Source of the DNA: Thalassolituus sp. UBA674
GTDB lineage: Bacteria; Pseudomonadota; Gammaproteobacteria; Pseudomonadales; Oceanobacteraceae
Direction of reading: 5' to 3'
NCBI GenBank assembly: GCA_002298335.1
Contig: DBNK01000007.1
Coordinates: forward strand, 1 to 64,000
DNA length: 64,000 nt
Part shown: positions 59,480 to 64,000 of the stretch, piece after piece
How the letters are laid out: each line of letters opens with the position of its first letter
Position numbering within the stretch: the stretch's first letter is position 1
Position numbers and translations under genes: made by a program
Notes under the pieces: generated by a model
Database searches by the model: none
Told to the model about the DNA's origin: nothing
Seen by the model: the letters and a program-made list of their open reading frames with translations, nothing else

Positions 59480-61798
59480 ATGGCGACATTGCATAACCTT
59501 GGTTTTCCGCGCATCGGTGCGGACCGCGAACTCAAATCTGCCCTCGAGGCTTTCTGGCACGGGCGCTCATCAGAGGATGACCTGCTGACCTGCGCCGCTG
59601 CTCTGCGCCGTCTGCACTGGCAGGACCAGCAGGGGCTGGATCAGGTGCCGGTGGGCGATTTCTCACTCTACGATCAGGTGCTGGATATGAGTGCCACACT
59701 GGGTAACCTGCCCCGGCGTGCGACGGCAACAGAAGGCTCAGAGCTGGATCATTACTTCATCGCGGCGCGTGGCCGCTCCGTACAGACGGAGGCCCGGGGC
59801 CTCCCAGATGGGAGCAGCGCCTGCAACTGCGCCTCAGCCCAGGCCGGTGAAATGACCAAATGGTTTGATACCAACTACCACTATATCGTCCCTGAGGTTT
59901 CCGCAGACACGCAGTTTGCACTGCACCCGCAACGCCTGCTGAATCAGCTGGAAGAAGCCCGCCAGGCTGGTGTAAATGGCCGCCCGGTCATTATTGGCCC
60001 GGTCACTTACCTGTGGCTGAGCAAAGCCAAAGACGGTTCTGACCGTCTGGAATTACTGCAGCGCCTGCTGCCCGTCTACAGTGAGCTGCTGGAACTGCTG
60101 GCCGAAAACGGCGCTGACTGGGTACAGATTGACGAGCCGGCCCTGGTGACCGATCTGGATACCCGTTGGAAGCAGGCCTATGAGCAGGCTTACCACACGC
60201 TCAAATGCAACCGTCCGCAGATACTGCTGACCACCTACTTCGGAGCCCTCGGAGACAACCTGCAGCTGGCCTGTAACCTGCCGGTGGCCGGGCTGCATCT
60301 GGACGCCGTGCGTGGCCGTGCCGATGTCGGGCGAGTACTCGACTGGCTGCCGGCGCATAAGGTGCTGTCACTGGGTGTGATTGATGGCCGCAACATCTGG
60401 AAAACCGACCTGGATGCGGTACTCAGCTGGCTGGAGCCCGTCGCCGCAAAACTGGGCGAACGCCTGTGGCTGGCGCCCTCCTGTTCGCTGCTGCATGTAC
60501 CGGTGGACCTGAACCGCGAAGACGCTCTGGACCCTGAAATCCGCAACTGGCTGGCTTTTGCCCGGCAGAAACTGCTGGAGCTGCAAACCCTGGGCCGCGC
60601 CCTGAATCAGGGGCGGGATGTGGTACAGGAAGAGCTCGCCAGCAACGCCGCGGCTCTGCAACAACGTCGTGAATCGCCGCGGGTCAGCAATCCTCAGGTG
60701 CGTCTGGCGCTGCAGACCATTACCCCAGCGCTGGGTGAACGCCACAGTGCCTACCCGCAGCGGGCAGACGTTCAGCAGGCCAGCCTGCAACTGCCACTGT
60801 GTCCGACGACGACCATCGGCTCATTTCCCCAGACCCGTGAGATCCGTCAGACCCGTAATGCCTTCCGCAGAGGTGAACTGCCGCAGGCGTCGTACGAAAC
60901 CGCGATGAAAGCAGAAATTGAACACTGCATCCGCCTGCAGGAGAACCGGGGGCTGGATGTACTGGTGCACGGCGAAGCCGAACGCAACGACATGGTCGAA
61001 TACTTTGGTGAGCAGCTTGAGGGGTTTGTCTTCAGCCGTTACGGCTGGGTGCAGTCCTACGGCTCACGCTGCGTGAAGCCGCCGGTGCTGTTCGGTGATG
61101 TGAGCCGCCCGCAGCCCATGACCGTCAGCTGGAGCACATACGCACAGTCACTCACTGACAAGCCGGTCAAAGGCATGCTCACTGGTCCGGTGACGATTCT
61201 CAACTGGTCCTTTGTACGTGATGATCAGCCACGCCGGGACACCTGCCTGCAGCTGGCGCTGGCCATCCGTGACGAAGTACAGGATCTGGAAGCGGCCGGT
61301 ATCCGCCTGATTCAGATTGATGAAGCGGCCCTGCGCGAAGGCCTGCCGCTGCGCCGTGGAGAATGGAACACCTATCTCGACTGGGCGGTGGAAGCCTTCC
61401 GCATCAGCGCCAATGGCGTGCGCGACGACACCCAGATTCACACCCACATGTGCTACTCGGAGTTCAATGACATCATCGCCGCCATCGCCCGCATGGATGC
61501 CGATGTCATCACCATCGAAACCTCACGCTCGGATATGGAGCTGCTGGATGTGTTTGAGGAGTTTGAATACCCGAATGAAATCGGCCCGGGCGTCTACGAC
61601 ATCCACTCGCCGAACATCCCGGATGAAGAGCAGATCCTGCAACTGATGCGCCGTGCCGCTGAGCGCATCCCGCTGGAGCGTCTGTGGCTGAACCCGGACT
61701 GTGGTCTGAAAACCCGGCAGTGGGACGAAGTCATTCCGGCACTGACAGCCATGGTCAATGCAGCAAAAGTTCTGCGCCAGAACAGCGCTGCAGCCTGA
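59480..61798 (+). CDS. metE: cobalamin-independent methionine synthase
   Basis: MetE methylates homocysteine using 5-methyl-tetrahydropteroyl-glutamate and zinc. The 772-residue protein has the two-barrel form: NLGFPRIGADRELK at the N-terminus, the C-terminal catalytic barrel with TTTIGSFPQTREIR, VHGEAERNDMVEYF, zinc ligands in THMCYSEF and NPDCGLKTR, and MLTGPVTILNWSF. The ATG at 59480 has AAGGAG upstream; an earlier frame is not supported. Regulation by MetR encoded next door is expected. Confidence 0.95.
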   Translation: MATLHNLGFPRIGADRELKSALEAFWHGRSSEDDLLTCAAALRRLHWQDQQGLDQVPVGDFSLYDQVLDMSATLGNLPRRATATEGSELDHYFIAARGRSVQTEARGLPDGSSACNCASAQAGEMTKWFDTNYHYIVPEVSADTQFALHPQRLLNQLEEARQAGVNGRPVIIGPVTYLWLSKAKDGSDRLELLQRLLPVYSELLELLAENGADWVQIDEPALVTDLDTRWKQAYEQAYHTLKCNRPQILLTTYFGALGDNLQLACNLPVAGLHLDAVRGRADVGRVLDWLPAHKVLSLGVIDGRNIWKTDLDAVLSWLEPVAAKLGERLWLAPSCSLLHVPVDLNREDALDPEIRNWLAFARQKLLELQTLGRALNQGRDVVQEELASNAAALQQRRESPRVSNPQVRLALQTITPALGERHSAYPQRADVQQASLQLPLCPTTTIGSFPQTREIRQTRNAFRRGELPQASYETAMKAEIEHCIRLQENRGLDVLVHGEAERNDMVEYFGEQLEGFVFSRYGWVQSYGSRCVKPPVLFGDVSRPQPMTVSWSTYAQSLTDKPVKGMLTGPVTILNWSFVRDDQPRRDTCLQLALAIRDEVQDLEAAGIRLIQIDEAALREGLPLRRGEWNTYLDWAVEAFRISANGVRDDTQIHTHMCYSEFNDIIAAIARMDADVITIETSRSDMELLDVFEEFEYPNEIGPGVYDIHSPNIPDEEQILQLMRRAAERIPLERLWLNPDCGLKTRQWDEVIPALTAMVNAAKVLRQNSAAA

Positions 61799-61885
61799 TA
61801 ATACGGATCACCGGGGCGGGTGGCAGCCTGTCACCCGTCGGTGCTATAACAGCACTCTGATCTGGCAGAAAGCAGGAGCACCACC

Positions 61886-62566
61886 ATGACCAAGCCCGCG
61901 AAAAGCTTCACGGACACCGAAGCACTGGCCATTGCCCGCTGTGGCAGTGAACAGGCGTTGGCAGACCAGCTAAGCAAACCGGCCACCCCGGCAGAGGTAC
62001 GTGCCATCACTGACGACCGCTGGCTGTCTGACTTTTCGAAATCGGTATTCCAGGCCGGTTTCAGCTGGAAAGTGGTTGAGGATAAATGGCCGGCCTTTGA
62101 ACGGGTGTTCCTGCAGTTTGACCTGCCCGGCTGTGCCGCCATGTCCGATGAAGCACTCGAAAATACCCTCAAGGAAGAAGGCATCATCCGCAACTGGATG
62201 AAGATTAAAACCATCCGTGATAACGCCCGCATGCTCCAGGATCTCTCACAGCACTATGGCAACCTGGGTACCTTCTTCTCGGATTGGCAGTCCACTGAGT
62301 ACTGCGACAATGTCCATCAGCTTGCGGCATCCGGCGCACGTCTGGGTGGCAAAACGGCTCAGCTGACTCTGCGCCGACTGGGTGTCGACAGCCTCATCTA
62401 TACCAATGATGTGATCGCAGCGCTCAAGCGCGAGGGTGTGATCAACAGCGCGCCAACGTCAGCAAAAGCCCGCACTGCCCTGCAGCAGACACTGAACCAG
62501 TGGATGGCAGAGAGTGGCCGCAGCCTCAATGAAATCAGCAAGATACTGGCATTATCCGCAGGCTGA
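61886..62566 (+). CDS. DNA-3-methyladenine glycosylase I family protein
   Basis: This 226-residue protein belongs to the Tag-related family (adenine glycosylase superfamily). SVFQAGFSWKVVEDKWPAFERVF (about 54-76) is the family signature, and helix-rich segments follow. It lacks the N-terminal cysteine and His/Cys zinc set of E. coli Tag, so substrate range may differ. The ATG at 61886 follows AGCAGGAG. It is transcribed alone after metE; a weak hairpin at about 61815-61837 separates them. Confidence 0.75.
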   Translation: MTKPAKSFTDTEALAIARCGSEQALADQLSKPATPAEVRAITDDRWLSDFSKSVFQAGFSWKVVEDKWPAFERVFLQFDLPGCAAMSDEALENTLKEEGIIRNWMKIKTIRDNARMLQDLSQHYGNLGTFFSDWQSTEYCDNVHQLAASGARLGGKTAQLTLRRLGVDSLIYTNDVIAALKREGVINSAPTSAKARTALQQTLNQWMAESGRSLNEISKILALSAG

Positions 62567-62962
62567 CCCCGTTCTCACCGCCACCTGACAATCCTTTACT
62601 CACCGGCATGCCGACCGGGAGAATCAGGCAATAATCCTGCAGGAACGGGATATCACTTTACTCCTGCTGCCATCACTATAAGTCTGCGGAATACGCATCA
62701 GAGGTATCTGACGTGTCCGGGACGGAGTGATTACCCTGCCTCAGCCGCCCGGTTGTCAGAACGGACAATTACGCCGCTGGCCTGATTTGTCTTATGCATT
62801 CCAGCGTTATCCGGTCCAGCTTTGTCTGACCGGAATCAGGACTTCCACGGTCACGGCTTTATTACTGTGTTGCTACTGTGCAGCAACGACCTTGCAGCGC
62901 CGGGCCATACTCTGACACGCCAGCCGCATCAGCGACACGTATTTGGGAAACAAGGAGACATC
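62567..62962. other. 396-base region before the iorA-like gene
   Basis: Two short open frames read towards the next gene, but they match no family and the real start at 62963 is well supported. I see no clear promoter, hairpin or repeat. A leader or regulatory site for the iorAB-type operon probably lies here. Confidence 0.4.
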
Positions 62963-63460
62963 ATGATCAGCTTCACTGTAAACGGTCAGCCACAGTCTGT
63001 GGACGTAGCGGCCGACACCCCGATTCTCTGGGTACTGCGCGACGCCCTACACCTCACCGGCACCCGCTTCGGCTGTGGCATGGCTCTTTGCGGAGCCTGT
63101 ACCGTGCACATGGATGGCAACCCCATCCGCTCCTGCTCCACGCCGGTCTCCATGGCAGAGGGCAAGGCCATCACCACCATTGAAGCCATGCAGGACGATG
63201 CCATCGGCCAGCGCGTGCAGCAGGCCTGGATGGATGAAGCCGTGGCGCAGTGTGGTTACTGTCAGAGCGGTCAGATCATGAGTGCCGTCGCTTTGCTGAA
63301 ATCCAACCCGAATCCCAGTGACGCTGAAATCGACAGCATGATGAGTGGCAACATCTGTCGCTGCGGCACCTACAACCGCATCCGTGATGCCATCCACCGC
63401 GCGGCAGAAACACCGGTTGCCCAAGGGGATGACTCTCTGTTCACGGAGGTACGTGTATGA
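62963..63460 (+). CDS. (2Fe-2S) subunit of a molybdenum hydroxylase, isoquinoline 1-oxidoreductase alpha type
   Basis: The 165-residue product has the plant-type ferredoxin cluster (CGMALCGACTVHMDG, Cys about 38-46, plus a later Cys) and the [2Fe-2S] cluster of the second domain (CGYCQSG and CRCGTYNRI, about 98-140). It passes electrons from the molybdopterin subunit. AAGGAG lies 6 bases before the ATG. It overlaps the next gene by 4 bases (ATGA), as in iorAB-type operons. Confidence 0.92.
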   Translation: MISFTVNGQPQSVDVAADTPILWVLRDALHLTGTRFGCGMALCGACTVHMDGNPIRSCSTPVSMAEGKAITTIEAMQDDAIGQRVQQAWMDEAVAQCGYCQSGQIMSAVALLKSNPNPSDAEIDSMMSGNICRCGTYNRIRDAIHRAAETPVAQGDDSLFTEVRV

Positions 63461-64000
63461 ACCTGCCATTCAGTAACACAGACAAACAGACCGACAACGA
63501 ACTGCCGGTACGCATTGCCAACGTCAGCCGTCGCGGCTTTCTGCAGGGGCTGGGCATTGCCGGCGCCTTCGTCATCGCCGCCCGCTGGACACCCTTCGCC
63601 AGTGCGGAAGAGGCAAAATACGGCGCCGACGCCATGCCCAACGGCTGGGTCGATAATCCCAATGTGTTCATCAGCATAGACACCGATGGCAACGTGACTC
63701 TGATCAACCACCGTGGCGAAATGGGTCAGGGTATCCGCACCAGTCTGATCATGGTGCTGGCCGACGAAATGGGTGCCGACTGGAGCCGGGTAAAAGCAAA
63801 ACAGGCGGAAGCCAACGAAGAGAAATACGGCAACCAGAACACCGATGGTTCACGCTCCATGCGCCACTGGTTTGATCCCATGCGCCGTGCCGGTGCGGCC
63901 GCCCGCATGATGCTGGAACAGGCCGCCGCCGATAAGTGGCAGGTGCCGGTTTCCCAGTGCCGTGTGCGGGTGCACGACGTTGAACATATTCCCACTGGCC
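63457..64000 (+). CDS. molybdopterin-binding subunit of the hydroxylase (partial, cut by window end)
   Basis: The first 181 codons are present; the family is about 700-750 residues long, so most of the gene lies outside. A Tat signal peptide is visible (SRRGFLQGLG, about 24-33), so the holoenzyme is exported folded. GEMGQGIRT and SIDTDGNVTLINH are typical of the aldehyde-oxidase-like large subunit of the isoquinoline oxidoreductase (IorB) group. The substrate is unknown; GGAGG lies upstream of the ATG. Confidence 0.88.
   Translation, partial: MNLPFSNTDKQTDNELPVRIANVSRRGFLQGLGIAGAFVIAARWTPFASAEEAKYGADAMPNGWVDNPNVFISIDTDGNVTLINHRGEMGQGIRTSLIMVLADEMGADWSRVKAKQAEANEEKYGNQNTDGSRSMRHWFDPMRRAGAAARMMLEQAAADKWQVPVSQCRVRVHDVEHIPTG

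Overview
The window is a contiguous stretch of a gammaproteobacterial chromosome. The macromolecular-synthesis order (cca, folK, folB, tsaD, rpsU, yqeY, dnaG, rpoD, tRNA-Ile2), the LPS/ribosome block (amgK-murU, lptD-surA-pdxA-rsmA-apaG-apaH), GspC/D/N type II secretion, FlgP/FlgT and PrkA-YeaH-SpoVR point to a free-living, flagellated, Pseudomonas-like or Oceanospirillales-like marine bacterium. The genus is inferred from gene content and cannot be fixed from the sequence alone. Coding density is high. No insertion sequence, prophage or CRISPR array was seen.

Layout. 1-643: AT-richer stretch, then three tandem copies or part-copies of a ~121-bp palindromic repeat abutting purU. 1701-3612: three-gene operon of unknown function (DUF2589 type). 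3708-8550: ppnN, an alkaline phosphatase and dsbD. 8608-13730: a translationally coupled operon, TlpA-like thioredoxin / DUF4266 lipoprotein / DUF3570 barrel / ApbE flavin transferase / PmrA-QseB-like regulator / PmrB-QseC-like kinase, preceded by four phased CTTAA(G/C) repeats that look like PmrA boxes. 13770-17545: a two-haem lipoprotein and a PhoX-like (DUF839) lipoprotein with a collagen-like Gly-X-Y linker. 17732-23917: phhB, class I fumarase, three envelope proteins of unknown role, sodB and a YceF-type Maf. 23969-27568: gspN-gspC-gspD. 27713-30546: GIY-YIG protein, djlA, murU, amgK. 30788-37918: lptD to apaH, then glpE. 38284-43025: prkA-yeaH-spoVR behind a plausible sigma-54 promoter. 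43078-44883: flgP-flgT. 44953-47792: an EamA exporter and a TraF-like barrel. 47872-55937: cca/folate/tsaD and the rpsU-yqeY-dnaG-rpoD operon. 56042-56623: a stable-RNA-like promoter, two more 121-bp repeats, tRNA-Ile(CAU), then two 81-bp repeats that carry an altered 3' half of that tRNA. 56825-58477: two membrane proteins of unknown role. 58494-61798: divergent metR/metE. 61886-62566: a DNA glycosylase. 62963-64000: an iorAB-type molybdenum hydroxylase, cut by the window end.

Most promising for new biology: (i) the DUF3570/DUF4266/TlpA/ApbE operon with a regulatory pair whose kinase carries two ExxE motifs and whose likely operator lies just upstream; (ii) the DUF2589 three-gene operon; (iii) the 121-bp palindromic repeat family, with differing but self-complementary tips, which occurs on both sides of the window and separates tRNA-Ile2 from its likely promoter; (iv) the tRNA-3'-half repeats downstream of the tRNA.
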